Assembly (NCBI GenBank): GCA_033675265.1
Contig: JAUJYZ010001162.1
Span: 1-64,000, forward strand
Direction of reading: 5' to 3'
Source of the DNA: Actinostola sp. cb2023
Lineage: Eukaryota; Cnidaria; Anthozoa; Actiniaria; Actinostolidae
DNA: 64,000 nucleotides
Shown: positions 1 through 12,048 of the stretch, piece after piece
Layout of the letters: the number at the start of each line of letters is the position of its first letter
Numbering within the stretch: position 1 is the first letter of the stretch
Notes under the pieces: generated by a model
Database searches by the model: none
What the model was told of the DNA's origin: nothing
The model's input: the letters and a program-made list of their open reading frames with translations, nothing else
Program-made: the position numbers and the translations under genes

Positions 1-116
1 TGATTCCACTTGAGTTTTGAACATTTTATGATGTCAAGTGTGTGTCAATAAGAGTACAGACAACTCAAAACCATCTTCAATAAATTTATAACATGTACAC
101 CTGTAGCAAAACCTAC

Positions 117-3100
117 CTGAAATTTGGTACTATTTTTGATAAGCTGTAGGATGTGTTTGAATCCATAGGTTTTCACGCAGGTTTGACTATCTTTGCAAGG
201 TTTCTTTAACCTATTAATTGAAACAGTTTTGTTACATTTGAGCTAACGTTTTATGGAAAACCAGCTATGACATGCAAGCATACTTACTCTATTCGCGTAT
301 ATGGAGAAACAGTCTTGTCCACAAATGACCCAAAACCTAGTTGGTAGTTCTTTGTGATGTTCTGCATGATTGCAGCTGAAATATTATAAGAAACATTATT
401 GTGACTCTTTATGCTATCCCTCTGTTATCAAAAATAAAAGGATCATGAATCCCACTTTAATGAATTTCTTGCTGTCAAGAGTCAGTTAGAATACAGTAAT
501 TCGAGAACCAAGTACAGACAGGTACAAACAAGATGGCTTAATTACTTTAATGCACATAGTTGATCACGTGACGCTACTCAGGAAACCCATAATACTACAG
601 TACACACTGTTTAAAACACGGAACCGTCTCTTTCATCATTATTATTATTTTATAATCGGAGAAAATTTTGCATATAATTTTTGTCCAGATAGCACAGTTC
701 CGTGTGAATGGAACGCCTAAACGTACAACTCTTTGAACGGTTAAAAATTCATCTGGTACCATGTAAACGGGGCCTTATAGCCACAGTAGTTTATAGGTAC
801 ATTGTACGTAAGACTACATCACGTGGTACATACACAATTTGATGATGTGACGGTTTTGAATCAACTACAGTCAGGCAAGAAAAACAATGGGTGTCACGTA
901 TGGTTTACTGAGAAGAGTAAATATAATCTTACCTATTTTCCCTGCAAGTTTCTTTAAGTTGCTTAAATCATTTGCCATGGACCATGACATATCCATAAGG
1001 TAATACAGATCCACAGGATAGTTTTCAGCAGAGTGGACAACAAGGGGTATTGTTGCTGGAATGCCTTAGGGATGAAAAAAACAGATATACATTGTACAAT
1101 GTACACCCATGTATGGGGGCTGTCATTTACATGTAATACACTTGGGGGAGGGGGAAGGGAGTTGGAAATATTGTGGGGCTCAGGTTACATTGTTCTTTGG
1201 GAGGCATTGGGCATTGTCAGTGGGCTGGGAGGGGTGGTTGTTACGAAATGCCAAAATCTATACATCAGGCCCTGGTTGCACGAAAGGTGAATAGCACTAT
1301 CCACCGGATACAAGTCTTATCCAATGGATAAAATTGGTGCAGTTATCCAATAAATTGTATCCATTGGATAGGACTTATCGGGCTGTACTAAACAGCGAAA
1401 CACCGAAGCGAAACCAGAAACGAAACCAAGGAAGCCCAAGCCTTCGTTTCGGTGTTTCGCTGTTTAGTACAGCCTGGATATAGGACTTATCTAGTGGATA
1501 GCGCTATTCACCTTTACGTGCAACCAGGGCCAGCTGGTTTTTAAACATGTTTTAGAGATAAGTGTATTGGGGTTCCCACGTGGTACGCCAAGATGGCAGC
1601 CGCCAAACCACACATTTACCTGGTCTTAATTTGAGTGTTACTTTTTGGGGTGAAACTTGTACTGTCGGGCCGACGCCTATATCCTGTAAACAAAAAATTA
1701 ACAATGTAACTATTTTAATGTAGTTTGAGCTGTTAATTGCTACAATATGATTCCTCCTATTTTAGCAACCTGGGCCCGGTTGATCGAAAAGTGATTACCG
1801 CTAATCCAGGATTAAATCTTAAGAAAACTATTGACGCTAATCCAGGATTAGCACTAATCGCCCTTCGAATAACCTGCCCCTGGTTTGTCAGTTCCTTGAT
1901 CTGCTTATAAACATAGAGTTGTATCATCTATCCAAACTTGTCCCCTCTTTATAGACCCTATGCAATACTGGTAGAATCGTAAAATCTGATTTCCTTTGTT
2001 ATTGGGAAGATATTACAGCAATATCTGACCATCTCTTTGAAGAGAGGGTTTTCAATAATGAACATACCAAATTTTAGGGCTGTACTATGCAATCTTGAAA
2101 AGTTATAGTGATTTGAAATTACATAGATTTGTACCAGAAACCGGACTTTGGCCCTAGATGCCTCGTTTCCATGTATTTTGCACCTTTCAAACGCTTATTA
2201 CTTGATGATGGTTTCATTTTTATTAATGCACTTTTGGGGGTAAATACTAAACTGTCGATGGTCTTTCAATCTATTACTTTACCTTTACTTAACTCGTTAT
2301 TCTTTCAGTTTTTGCAAATTTATGCAAAGTACAGAAATCGAGTATTGCATAGGGTCTATACTCATACAAAAAAAACTAGATAATCAACCTGGTTTGTCAG
2401 TTCCTTGATCTGCTTATAAACATAGAGTTGTATCATCTATCCAAACTTGTCCCCTCTTTATACTCATACAAAAAACCCTAGATAATCAACCTGGTTTGTC
2501 AGTTCCTTGATCTGCTTAAACATAGAGTTGTATCATCTATCCAAACTTGTCCCCTCTTTATACTCATACAAAAAACCCTAGATAATCAACCTGGTTTGTC
2601 AGTTCCTTGATCTGCTTATAAACATAGAGTTGTATCATCTATCCAAACTTGTCCCCTCTTTATACTCATACAAAAAACCCTAGATAATCAAATTGTGATT
2701 TGGGAGGCATTTAAGGTATATTACCTGTGTCTTCTTAATCGTACTGGATGGGTTGGAAATATTGGATTTTGGACATCCTAATTTCTTTAAGTTTGCTGGT
2801 GTGTCACATCTTGATTCTGCTTTCAGCTTAAAGTTCTACAAGTAAAGAAAATCATTATTAACAGTCGATTGGTGTTCAAATATTAAAATATCATAATTCT
2901 CATGATTTGCATTTTGGAAAAATATACATGAATTTTGAACAATTATTCATTGTTTCATAATGTAATAGAGAATACAAATGTATATAGTTTCTATATGAGT
3001 AGGAATTAAGTCAGTTCAATACGATTATAGTACCATGCCATAATTGTACCGTAATGTTTCTCTTAACTACATATGTATTTTATACCGTGCCATACAATTG

Positions 3101-5367
3101 TATCCTGTTTATACAATATACATGTATGTACATTGTACATGTATGGTAATTACTCAGTGCAGTCTCATACATGTAGGTTTCCACTCCTGCACAAACAACT
3201 CTATCAATGACAGTATTTACCTCTTCTGAACACCAGGCGCATTCTGCTTTACTTATACATTGTTTACATGTCTCTTGAGTATGACAACCTGTGGAAATGA
3301 AATAGTTTAAAGATAATACGTCAATAGATTGTACAGTACAATTATTAACCATGATACAGTTTTCTGGTAATGTGCATCACTCAATAGATTGTACAGTACA
3401 ATTATTAACCATGATACAGTTTTCTGGTAATGTACATCACTCAATATAGATTGTACAGTACAATTATTAACCATGATACAGTTTTCTGGTAATGTACATC
3501 ACTCAATAGATTGTACAGTACAATTATTAACCATGATACAGTTTTCTGGTAATGTGCATCACTTAATAGATTGTACAGTACAATTATTAACCATGATACA
3601 GTTTTCTGGTAATGTACATCACTCAATAGATTGTACAGTACAATTATTAACCATGATACAGTTTTCTGGTAATGTACATCACTCAATAGATTGTACAGTA
3701 CAATTATTAACCATGATACAGTTTTCTGGTAATGTACATCACTCAATACATTGTACAGTACAATTATTAACCATGATACAGTTTTCTGGTAATGTACATC
3801 ACTCAATAGATTGTACAGTACAATTATTAACCATGATATACAGTTTTCTGGTAATGTACATCACTCAATAGATATTGTACAGTACAATTATTAACCATGA
3901 TACAGTTTTCTGGTAATGTACATCACTCAATAGATTGTACAGTACAATTATTAACCATGATACAGTTTTCTGGTAATGTACATCACTCAATAGATTGTAC
4001 AGTACAATTATTAACCATGATACAGTTTTCTGGTAATGTACATCACTCAATAGATTGTACAGTACAATTATTAACCATGATATACAGTTTTCTGGTAATG
4101 TACATCACTCAATAGATTGTACAGTACAATTATTAACCATGATACAGTTTTCTGGTAATGTACATCACTCAATAGATTGTACAGCTGTACAATTATTAAC
4201 CATGATACAGTTTTCTGGTAATGTACATCACTCAATAGATTGTACAGCTGTACAATTATTAACCATGATACAGTTTTCTGGTATTGTATACAGCTTATTT
4301 GATGGTTTGACAGATAATATGCATGGATATTTTATGAGTTGCGTAGTATTTTTCTGAGCCCGAGGGCAAGTAAAAATATGAGCAATGAGTAAAATGCCCG
4401 GATGTATTATCTGTCACACCATCAAATAACGGGTTTATTATTCCACAATTGATTTTGTTTCTGTGTTTCCTGAAGTTTTTGAGCCATTTTTGCTATGTTT
4501 TCCATGCGCGTGCGAGCTACATGTACTGAGTGTACTGTGTAATACGCTGGCATATTTTGCGTGTTCTCTTGCCCTTATATGGTAAAATGATGCACGAGTG
4601 GAATAATAAAGTACAGTACATATACATACATGTATCATGATTTATTTTGTAATGCACAGATGAAAATTGAATGATATCTGCTGATATCATTGAGGAGTGA
4701 TACCTTTCTAATAATAGTCCAATTGCAACAAGTGACCTTGTACCAAAAGTTAAAGGCAAAGGAAAGGATGGGTGGCAGACTAATCCAGATTAAATTACTA
4801 AGCCAGGCTGGATTATTCTGGATTTACAGAGATGCAGAGGGACTTGTTTGACTGCTTTGATGGCACATTATACAATCTTGAGGGATACATGACTGTATGT
4901 ACATGTACATGCATGTACACAAAGTACATTATGTACATGCATGGAAATATCGAGGTACATGTACATGTACATTGCCTCCATGGGTTACTGTATAATGATC
5001 AAGCACAGACACAATAGCATGGATGCATGTCATTCCAGTGACAGTGCATACAATGTACAATGTAGGTCTTTAGACCTCACTTGAACAGGGAGAGTGAATT
5101 ACATTGTAGCACATCTTCTCTAATAAGCATGACCGTACCCATACAATATAATTTGTAAGTGCTTGCGCACTAAATACAGCAGTCATTTAAAGCTGCACTG
5201 AGCTACATGTGTACCTATTGTACACAATTTAGAGGGAAGTCGAAACAAGGATGTGAGGTCATGAAGAATTGAACCGGGCACCTCTCATTATACTTACCGG
5301 GACTCTGTGTTGAAAAAGGAAGGTGAACAATGGTAATTACAGCTCCAATAAAGAGAATGGTCTTCAT
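117..5367 (-). CDS. Integrin beta subunit, 5' half (seven exons, runs off left edge)
   Basis: Integrin beta subunits pair with alpha subunits at the plasma membrane and bind extracellular matrix. I assembled seven minus-strand exons by hand: 5367-5298, 3288-3221, 2835-2725, 1683-1620, 1064-933, 375-288 and 210-117. All have GT donors and AG acceptors, and the phases join without a break to give 209 residues. Residues 1-18 look like a signal peptide (MKTILFIGAVITIVHLPF). A PSI domain follows, with CKQCISKAECAWC, SRCDT, LKKLGCP and NPSS. Next come PQKVTLKLRPG (hybrid domain start) and the beta-I domain, with YPVDLYYLMDMSWSM carrying the MIDAS DxSxS (D129, S131, S133) and LGFGSFVDKTVSPY. The last exon has the cysteine pair of the specificity loop and YGFKHILQL. 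The ATG at 5367 is the first in the exon and precedes a clear signal peptide. The rest of the protein lies outside the window. Which integrin beta class this belongs to cannot be told. Confidence 0.93.
1269..1530. mobile_element. Foldback MITE in integrin intron 5
   Basis: The ends are inverted copies of CCTGGTTGCACG followed by AAGGTGAATAGC. The arms continue through alternating ATCCA/TGGAT motifs. The centre (1380-1474) holds a second, independent palindrome beginning GGCTGTACTAAACAGCG, so one foldback sits inside another. There is no coding capacity. Confidence 0.75.
1771..1882. mobile_element. Short foldback MITE (CGGTTGATCG / CTAATCC type)
   Basis: GGGCCCGGTTGATCGAAAAG at the left faces CCCTTCGAATAACCTGCCCC at the right. 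Between them, GCTAATCCAGGATTA motifs repeat in alternating orientation. It is non-coding and lies in integrin intron 4. Confidence 0.55.
1880..2692. repeat. About 100-bp tandem repeat, four copies, first one interrupted by a MITE
   Basis: Units begin CTGGTTTGTCAGTTCCTTG at 1880, 2389, 2491 and 2591 and end with CCTAGATAATCAAC. The first unit is split between its CTCTTTATA and CTCATAC by the insertion at about 1952-2360. The array is in integrin intron 4. Confidence 0.85.
1952..2360. mobile_element. MITE inserted into the first 100-bp repeat unit
   Basis: The ends are inverted copies of TAGACCCTATGCAATACT. The neighbouring uninterrupted units show the empty site (CTTTATACTCATAC), so the insertion and its TA target are directly visible. 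The TA flank fits Tc1/mariner-like elements, but the class is an inference. An 84-codon open frame inside is not recognisable as a protein. Confidence 0.75.
3322..4284. repeat. 60-bp minisatellite, about 16 copies
   Basis: The unit is CAATAGATTGTACAGTACAA plus ATTATTAACCATGATACAG plus TTTTCTGGTAATGTACATCACT. Most copies are near identical and exactly 60 bp; a few carry 2-4 base indels (around 3444, 3836, 3871, 4080, 4186 and 4243). Because 60 is divisible by three, long open frames arise on both strands; these are artefacts. The array is in integrin intron 2. Confidence 0.95.
4288..4431. mobile_element. Foldback element
   Basis: TTATTTGATGGTTTGACAGA at the left faces TCTGTCACACCATCAAATAA at the right. 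A second short inverted pair (TTATTATTCCAC / GTGGAATAATAA, 4436-4608) follows directly. Both are non-coding and lie in integrin intron 2. Confidence 0.6.
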
Positions 5368-5602
5368 ATTGTAAAGTTCAATCTAAAACAAAATATCTTA
5401 TATCACATGTTTGCAATACAGTACAGTAGATTGAGAACTTATTTCCTAAATTAAATTTCTGATTAATTATAATGATCCTGCAGATAAATCCCTGGAGTGG
5501 TAGCAAAAACAACAGTTCTAATTATAGTCCCCTTTGAGTTCGTAGATATATACTGCTGTAAAGTTAGACAGCAGATGCATATATAATATACATGTATACA
5601 GG

Positions 5603-5730
5603 GTTTAAGCCTCGAGTCAGTGTAAATTATTCACAAATAATAACGAGAAAGTGTTCTATATCGTCCAATGTCAACAACATTTGTTCGCATTATCTCATTG
5701 ATATAATTTACACTGACTCTAGGCTTAAAC
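5603..5730. mobile_element. Short foldback element in integrin intron 1
   Basis: GTTTAAGCCTCGAGTCAGTG is matched in inverse by CACTGACTCTAGGCTTAAAC. The arms extend to about 30 bp around an AT-rich loop. Confidence 0.7.
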
Positions 5731-6001
5731 AAGTTTGCAAACAACCATCTTTTGTCAAGGAGTACAGCGGTGCTAAACAACTCGAAACTGGAGTATTAAC
5801 CTATAGATACTAATAAGGAACACTTTGTTCTTGCATGCATGGGCACCCAACATGGCTGCTACGTACATGTAGTATATACAATGTACAAATGTATGATGTC
5901 ACATGTACAATGTACACCTACGTTACGCAAACAAGCATGCAATTCTGTCAAGTGAATTAATTGACTGTCAATGCAATATATTCTCATGAATATGATCATC
6001 A

Positions 6002-6278
6002 TACAGTCATTCTCAAAAAGGTTGTCCAGATGAAAACACTACAATACTACAATAAAGTCACGTGATTCATTATGTAATCAACTTCCTCGCGTGGAATTTC
6101 AATTTGAGATGCAAAAGTACATGGCATATTGTGAGATTAATGTACATGTACAATGTAAATGCGCTGGTATATCAACTCGCAGTTCTGCACGCAGAAATTG
6201 AAAGCATATAATGATCACGTGACTTTATTGTAGTATTGTAGTCTTTTCATCTGGACAACCTTTTTGAGAATGACTGTA
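6002..6278. mobile_element. Foldback MITE with TACAGTCATTCTC ends
   Basis: The arms match over more than 40 bp, beginning TACAGTCATTCTCAAAAAGG at the left and ending CCTTTTTGAGAATGACTGTA at the right. The core AAGGTTGTCCA is shared with the element at 25983-26558, so the two belong to one superfamily. Confidence 0.8.
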
Positions 6279-6365
6279 TATAATATAATATTATATTGTA
6301 TATTTTAATTTGTCTAATCAGTCACATGCTGTATAATTTGTTTTTAGATACATATATATGTAAAT

Positions 6366-6495
6366 GTAAATTGGGATGGAGTTTTATAGAAGTCGTTTAC
6401 AGAATTTGTGTGTGTTCTGTATTGGATCTGTAGAAACAAGTACTCGATCACTGAGTATCTGCGGATACAGATCAGTGACCACTCATTCTGTAAAC
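6366..6495 (+). repeat. Hairpin family H, copy 1
   Basis: The leader GTAAATTGGGATGGAG and AGAAGTCG precede a long hairpin. Its outer stem is 6395-6405 with 6485-6495 (GTTTACAGAAT / ATTCTGTAAAC, 11 bp, perfect). An inner stem GATCTGTA / TACAGATC is at 6425-6432 and 6466-6473. Copies 2 and 3 are at 23035 and 25792. The stems differ in sequence between copies but still pair. Function unknown. Confidence 0.65.
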
Positions 6496-7500
6496 ATATA
6501 TTATACAGTCATGTAAGTTGTATACTTATACAGATGCATGTTAATTATAATTCGGTACAACAGTCATCATGTAAAGCTAGGTACAAACTGTACATCTTTA
6601 ATACAGGTAAAACCTTTTTAATGTTCTGTATGCAATGTGTATGTCCAGCTTTTTAAGGATTTTTTTAAGGAATAATATGAGGCAAATATACTGAATGGGA
6701 AGCACAAACAACAACAACAAAACAAAAGCTTTCATAATATTGATACACACTGTAACAGTATTATCATTTTAAAATATACACACACGCACAAATTTAATAA
6801 ACGCTGAACATGTCTTAGAGTTTATAGATATTCATGTTTATCTAACAAGCAAATCTAGACAAAACATCCATCTCCTAATAATCCCCTTTCCAAAGTCACA
6901 AGACAAGTTTCAAGATAAGCTTAATATTGCTACAATTAGAACTGTGATAAGCAATCACAACCATGCATGTCTAAGCTTATCATATTTGTGATGAATTAAA
7001 AGCATGTCCAAATAAAGAACAACACTCCATTTGACCTTTTAAAATTGATTTCAATGAATCGAATTTCTCAACTAAAGCACGAATGTTTAAAGTATTCTTG
7101 GAACTATAAATAATGAGCTATTCGCTTAAAATCAGTATATTCATAATGACTAATTCAGACTAGACTAGAATCTAGAGTTGAGCAAATTCTATTTGCTGTC
7201 CTTTTGAAATCAACTCAACATCTGTGTCGACTGATAAGCGTTCTTCATCAAATAGATTATTCAGAAAATCACTCAATCTTTACAGCGTATTTCATGAATT
7301 GTGAAACTATAAGACCAATGCTGAGTTTGAGGAACCTACAGCTTTGCTATTTGTAAACATGCACGCCCCATACATACAGAAAGTGATAAGATCAATGAAG
7401 TAAGTTAATTTCACGTGAAATATATGAATGAAATCCAATCAATTAGCCGTCAGATTGCTTTCAAACGTCAACAGTAAACGATATACAGCAAGATTCTTAC

Positions 7501-7640
7501 CTTGTGGAGGCTTCAGCTCGTTTCTCTACGATCTGCTCATGTAGTCGATAATACAATGTCCTTCTTCAAAATTTCTCGAGTTATTCATCAACACACACAT
7601 CCGAAGGAAGTTCAACCCCACATTCCAACACACCAAATAT
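7501..7640 (-). other. Putative non-coding first exon of the integrin beta gene
   Basis: The minus strand reads CCTCCACAAG followed by the donor GTAAGAATC at 7500. The matching acceptor (TTGTTTTAG) is at 5383, giving a 15-base leader before the integrin ATG. The right boundary is a guess: no TATA box or initiator was identified, and the promoter should lie at about 7600-7700. No in-frame coding sequence was seen in this exon. Confidence 0.5.
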
Positions 7641-7994
7641 GGTATGGATAGACATATTAGGTGAGACTCTGCCGTCATTTCCGGTACGATCTAGTAAATG
7701 TGGGAGGGTAGTAAACTATACCTCTTTTTGATGATTTGTGCCCGTTAATTTCGTCACATCCGACCAAGCCTTTTATCCCGATAACTTGTGGGTTAGTTGC
7801 TTAGACAATCAAAACTTATTTGTGGATCCATAGAAATATTGGAATAATGTGTCTTGCATCATTTTTTTAATACTAAGTTTCGCTAACAATTTCCATTCAT
7901 TTTTCTTTCATAATCTCTTTCAATAACACCTTTTGGCAGGGGGTAGGGTGGGGTGGCATTGACAAACCAATATGGATTAAACAAAAATAGATCA

Positions 7995-8186
7995 ATTACT
8001 GAATAAATTCTCGTTTTGTTGACAACACAATGCGCAATGAAACTATAATTGACGACAGAAATAATCACAAACTGAATAAATTATCGTTTTGTTGACAACA
8101 CAATGCGCAATGAAACTATAATTGACGACACAAACAATCACAAACTGATTAATTTTTCGTTTTGTTGACAACACAATGCGCATTAT
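7995..8186. repeat. About 74-bp tandem repeat, 2.5 copies
   Basis: Units contain CGTTTTGTTGACAACACAATG and CTATAATTGACGACA. Copies start near 7994, 8070 and 8142 and are almost identical. Confidence 0.8.
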
Positions 8187-8276
8187 AAAATAATTTAAAA
8201 AGTATGCGCGCTCTGATTGGGTGACAGCCGTGTTTCATCACAGGCAGCTCAACCATTGTTTCTGAAGCTATTTATA

Positions 8277-9236
8277 ATTATTGCTGCGAGCCTCCAGGCG
8301 AGCAGCGAAACTAATCGTGACGGAGTTCCTGTGTCATGTGTGGTCGTGTAGGATCTGGGCACTTATGTGGATGCGGCGAGAGTCGAGACTGCATTTCACG
8401 GAGTTTGTGTGTTTATTTGTGGAGATGATTTTGTGAGCCACGGTACTTTTGATCAGCGCACACTCACAACACGTTCAATCGATTATATTTATACTGGTTG
8501 GAGTATCGTTTATTTTTCGCTGATTCAAGCCAGGAAAGTGTTTGTTTTCTACAAATCTATTATGTCAAATGCAACTTTATTCATTGTTGGAAGCATTCGT
8601 CAGGGTCATGAACAATTTAGTGACATTTCAAGGGGAAGACAATGTTCTTTTATGAGTTGTCAGTGCTCAGTCACGTCCAGTATCCACAATGAAGTCACAT
8701 CCAGTATCCACAATGAAGTACATAAGCTTAAAAGTTTATACTTCTACAGTCGATCAGAGCCGGTTTACCGAAGGAGACAGCATGTACTTGAATGCTTTTG
8801 AAAGACACAGTTAGTATCCCCGATGCTGTCGCTGACCTACATGTATCTACCTGATCGAGCTCGTTGGTCTTCGTCAAACCAATCCGGCCCATATGCCATT
8901 GCCATTGGCATTGAGGCAACTACTGAATCAAATTATACGATCCATCCTGATGTACTTTTATCTTCTACAAGTGTGCTATGAGGCTTCGACATCTTTCCTG
9001 ATATCTGGCCAGTATTAACATTGTATATAATATACACCAAACACAATTCTCTATTTCATTGAATCCATATTTGTATTAATTACTGCATATCAGTAGAGTA
9101 CAAACTATTAACAGTGTGCAACATAAATAGTGCAAAGTATTGCATGCTTTTAGTGCTGGTACATGTCTATAGCTGTCTGTCAATGACCACATTATTATAG
9201 TGTTAGCATTTGTATATAGAATCCATATTTGTATTA
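8277..9236 (+). mobile_element. Repeat X, copy 1 (non-autonomous, about 0.95 kb)
   Basis: It starts ATTGCTGCGAGCCTCCAGGC and continues with GGAGTTCCTGTGTCATGTG. It matches, in the opposite orientation, the insertion at about 44.87-47.29 kb, including the GATATCTGGCCAGTA and CATGCTTTTAGTGCTGG segments. The 144-codon open frame in it is partly shared with that copy, but only because the DNA is conserved. I see no known protein. The class is unknown and the right end is approximate. Confidence 0.6.
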
Positions 9237-9376
9237 ATTACTGCATATCAGTACAAACTTACTATACCATTTCCTCGCACTAATTATCGAAAAAATAGCT
9301 TTAGCTATAATGGGATATTTACAATTTTATCATATTTCTTTGTAAAATCCTGATGGGTCCACCGTGTTTAAATAAA

Positions 9377-9600
9377 GTTATTGCTGCGAGCCGCCAGGCG
9401 AGCAGCGAAACTAATCTTGACGGAGTTCCTGTGCCATGTGTGGTCGTGTGGGATCTGGGCACTTATGTGGATGCAACGAGAATCTCGACTGCATTTCACG
9501 GAGTTTGTGGGTTTGCCCAACACAGTCTCTTCCTCAAAACAATGATTATCATTAATTGTCAAATCGCCTCAAATCAACCATTATCATTGTTTTGGAGGGC
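9377..9600 (+). mobile_element. Repeat X, truncated copy
   Basis: ATTGCTGCGAGCCGCCAGGC starts a second copy that keeps only the first 220 bases or so. Part of it (9522-9594) recurs inverted at 36862-36934, where TGATAATCATTGTTTTGAGG is seen. Confidence 0.6.
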
Positions 9601-10638
9601 AATATTCGATCTGGGATAAACTGGGAACTAGTAGCTGATTAACCAATATATCCAAAATGGCGTCTGGCGGTAAAAGAACATTACTCATTAGATCGAAAAC
9701 CTGTTAATGGATCAAGCTAGGGAGTTTCTAAAAGCCGACAAAACCACCCAAGAAAGCCAGAGGATTCAAGCCAGACGCCCATGTCACTACGAATTTCACA
9801 TAAACCTCGATTCTCTGATTCTTTGCCAAATGAGGCGACTACAGGGTACTGCCAGTACTGGCGATGGCTTCGGTAAGAAATAATGTAAACTGCATTTTTA
9901 ATCAGTAATCTAGCACTTCCCTACATACACCTTGTTCACACCAAGGATTACTAAACAGGACGGTTTGGAAAATTATCTGCAATTGCAAACGCCGGTTCCT
10001 TCTGCGGGTACCGCCAATCCGGAGCAAAATTCTCTTTGGTTAAATAATAAAATAGACATCATCGACTTTAACAAAGATCAAATACAATAGATATTTTAAG
10101 GCCATCTATAATTTGCATCCCGGCGTAATCGATGATCGGAAATCCAATCGATAAATCGTTTAACTTTATTTTTATTTGTTTATCTTTTTTTGTTGGGAGA
10201 TATCCTCGATATAGAATTAACCTCTGATATCTCCTTTCATTGTATTGATGTATATTAATATTAATGAATAAAGTATTATTATTAATTTAAGTTTATATCA
10301 ATCAAAAAATTAATTAAGCTTAACTTAATTTCCCCATGGGCTGCATGCTTATTATAACGTTATATAACGCAATGGGCTCATTGATGCTCGTTGACTAATA
10401 ATTTATTGATAAATAGAAGCATGGAGCAGCGAAAAGAAAGCAAAAAGCCTGTTTAAAGCTAGTTTTATATTATAAATCGAATAGAAGATGACTTTCGATC
10501 CATGGGGAGAATTATTAAAGTATTATTATTATTATAATAATTATATCCCGTTATTCCTTGCTTCTAGCTATACAAAAATAATGTACTTCTGAGGTCTTGA
10601 AAGCAGCTTTCAAGACCTTGAGTGTGCATTAATTATTT

Positions 10639-10671
10639 ACTTGTGCCCAGGCCGAAGGCCGGCGCACAAGT
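10639..10671. repeat. GC-rich terminal hairpin of repeat family R (CTTGTGC type)
   Basis: ACTTGTGCCCAGGCC is followed by GAAG and GGCCGGCGCACAAGT, forming a strong stem. Similar hairpins are at 28221, 42769 and 43464. Each has different but still pairing stem bases. Confidence 0.55.
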
Positions 10672-10841
10672 CTAGGTTTCGAGACCGTATTTTTTTGGGT
10701 CGTCAACGTCGAGCTAAGGCCGGACGGAGACAACAAGTCTGGCCACAAGAAAGATTACAAAGCATAAACCAATCAGGGGAAGCACCGGAGGTCAAGGGGA
10801 CAAAATCTAAGTCTTTTCTCGTCTAAATTTATATTAGTGAA

Positions 10842-11760
10842 ACAAGACGCTCTGGTATCGTGAAGTTGGGCTATTAACGTTTTTACTAGCCTCCTCCGCA
10901 GGCTAGTCTATAGCTCGGAATACTGAATATCGGTCCACAGCCCAGCCATACCAATCGTTATGACAATGACAGTTGAGTGACCAGGGACGGACTACCGTAA
11001 ACGCTCGATTTAGCGCCCTGGGCGCTTATAAATTTTTTTAGACCTCTAACTTAAGGGGAGGCGCTTATTCGAGGGGGGCGCTTATTGGAAGCAGGGCACT
11101 TATTTCTTTTCTCAGATGTTCAACTCAATGTTTTATTTATTGCCGGTATACGGTACTGTAACATACATATACAGTGAATAAAAATAGTAAACATGTACCG
11201 TGCAGTACTTGGTAAACGCAAGTTTTATTTTGTTAAATAATACAAGAGAGTAGTTTCTGCATTTCTTTTAGGGGAGGGGGCGCTTATTGGAAAGAGGGGG
11301 CGCTTATTGGAAAGAGGGGGCGCTTATTGGAAGGGGGGCGCTTATAAAATGTTTAGACCTCTAGGGGGAGGCGCTTATTCAAGGGGGGGCGCTTATTGGA
11401 AGCGGGGCGCTTAATTGAGCATTTACGGTATTTGTGGGTGATCATAGATAAAGATCTCGAATCAGTACGTATTTGGTATGTCTTGAGGTTGCATAGGTCA
11501 GATGGTTCTGATAACGCCCATCATTTTGTTTTTGTTAATGATATTTAAGCTTACAAAGGCTTCGATAGCACTATACTCGTACTGAAGTAATTCTATAGTT
11601 CGCTGTTGTTTATGTTGGTGCCCATGCGTCTTTCATTATGAACTTCATTTCAGAACACAATTGCACCAGGGCACGAGTGAACGCTCAATGAGTGTCTTGT
11701 TTTGTATAGAAGCACGGATCGAAAGTCATCTTCTATAACTCAATAGAGCATACATGTAGC
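10842..11760. mobile_element. Repeat family R fragments with a nested MITE
   Basis: ACAAGACGCTC starts at 10842, and AGATCTCGAATCAGTACG, GGTTGCATAGGTCAGATGG and TTCTGATAACGCC occur at 11450-11530. All are shared with the R copies near 27.0-28.25 kb and, in part, with those at 41.4-43.5 kb. At the right, an oppositely oriented R start (ACACTCATTGAGCGT on the minus strand, near 11700) suggests two overlapping insertions. The MITE at 10993-11430 splits the copy. No transposase is seen. Confidence 0.45.
10993..11430. mobile_element. MITE with TACCGTAAA ends and GCGCTTATT motifs
   Basis: The left end TACCGTAAACGCTCGATT faces the right end TTGAGCATTTACGGTA. The body repeats GGGGGCGCTTATTGGAA in tandem (11275-11400). 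It is inserted within the R-family copy. Confidence 0.8.
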
Positions 11761-11928
11761 TGCCAAGTTTTATATTTCTTTTAAAAAATACAATTATGAT
11801 TTTAAGGCAAGTTTTCAAAAATGTTTAAATATCTGTGGGTGCATGCTCTATGTGTGCTCTCATAGAGCACGCGGAATATGCTTCCTTGGGCCAATCTGAG
11901 CGTGTGTTATATCATAGTTATTTTGCAA

Positions 11929-12048
11929 AGCATAATAATACACACCGAGGTCTTAAAACGCTGGAATTAATTGAATGTACAGTACATGTACAATCAGAAC
12001 GCAAGTGCATTCTGCAGCTTTTAAGACCTCAGTGTGCATTATTATGCT
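11929..12048. mobile_element. 120-bp foldback MITE (AGGTCTTAAAA type)
   Basis: AGCATAATAATACACACCGA at the left faces CAGTGTGCATTATTATGCT at the right, with AGGTCTTAAAA / TTTTAAGACCT inside. A related piece (GAGGTCTTGAAAGCAGC and its inverse) lies at 10590-10630. Confidence 0.75.

Noticed and set aside
3441..4357. Repetitive frames of 61-132 codons on both strands
   Set aside because: They come from the 60-bp intronic satellite; the period is divisible by three.
8367..8801. 144-codon frame with similarity to a frame at 46.2-46.6 kb
   Set aside because: The similarity follows from shared repeat X DNA. The two frames start and end differently and match no known protein.
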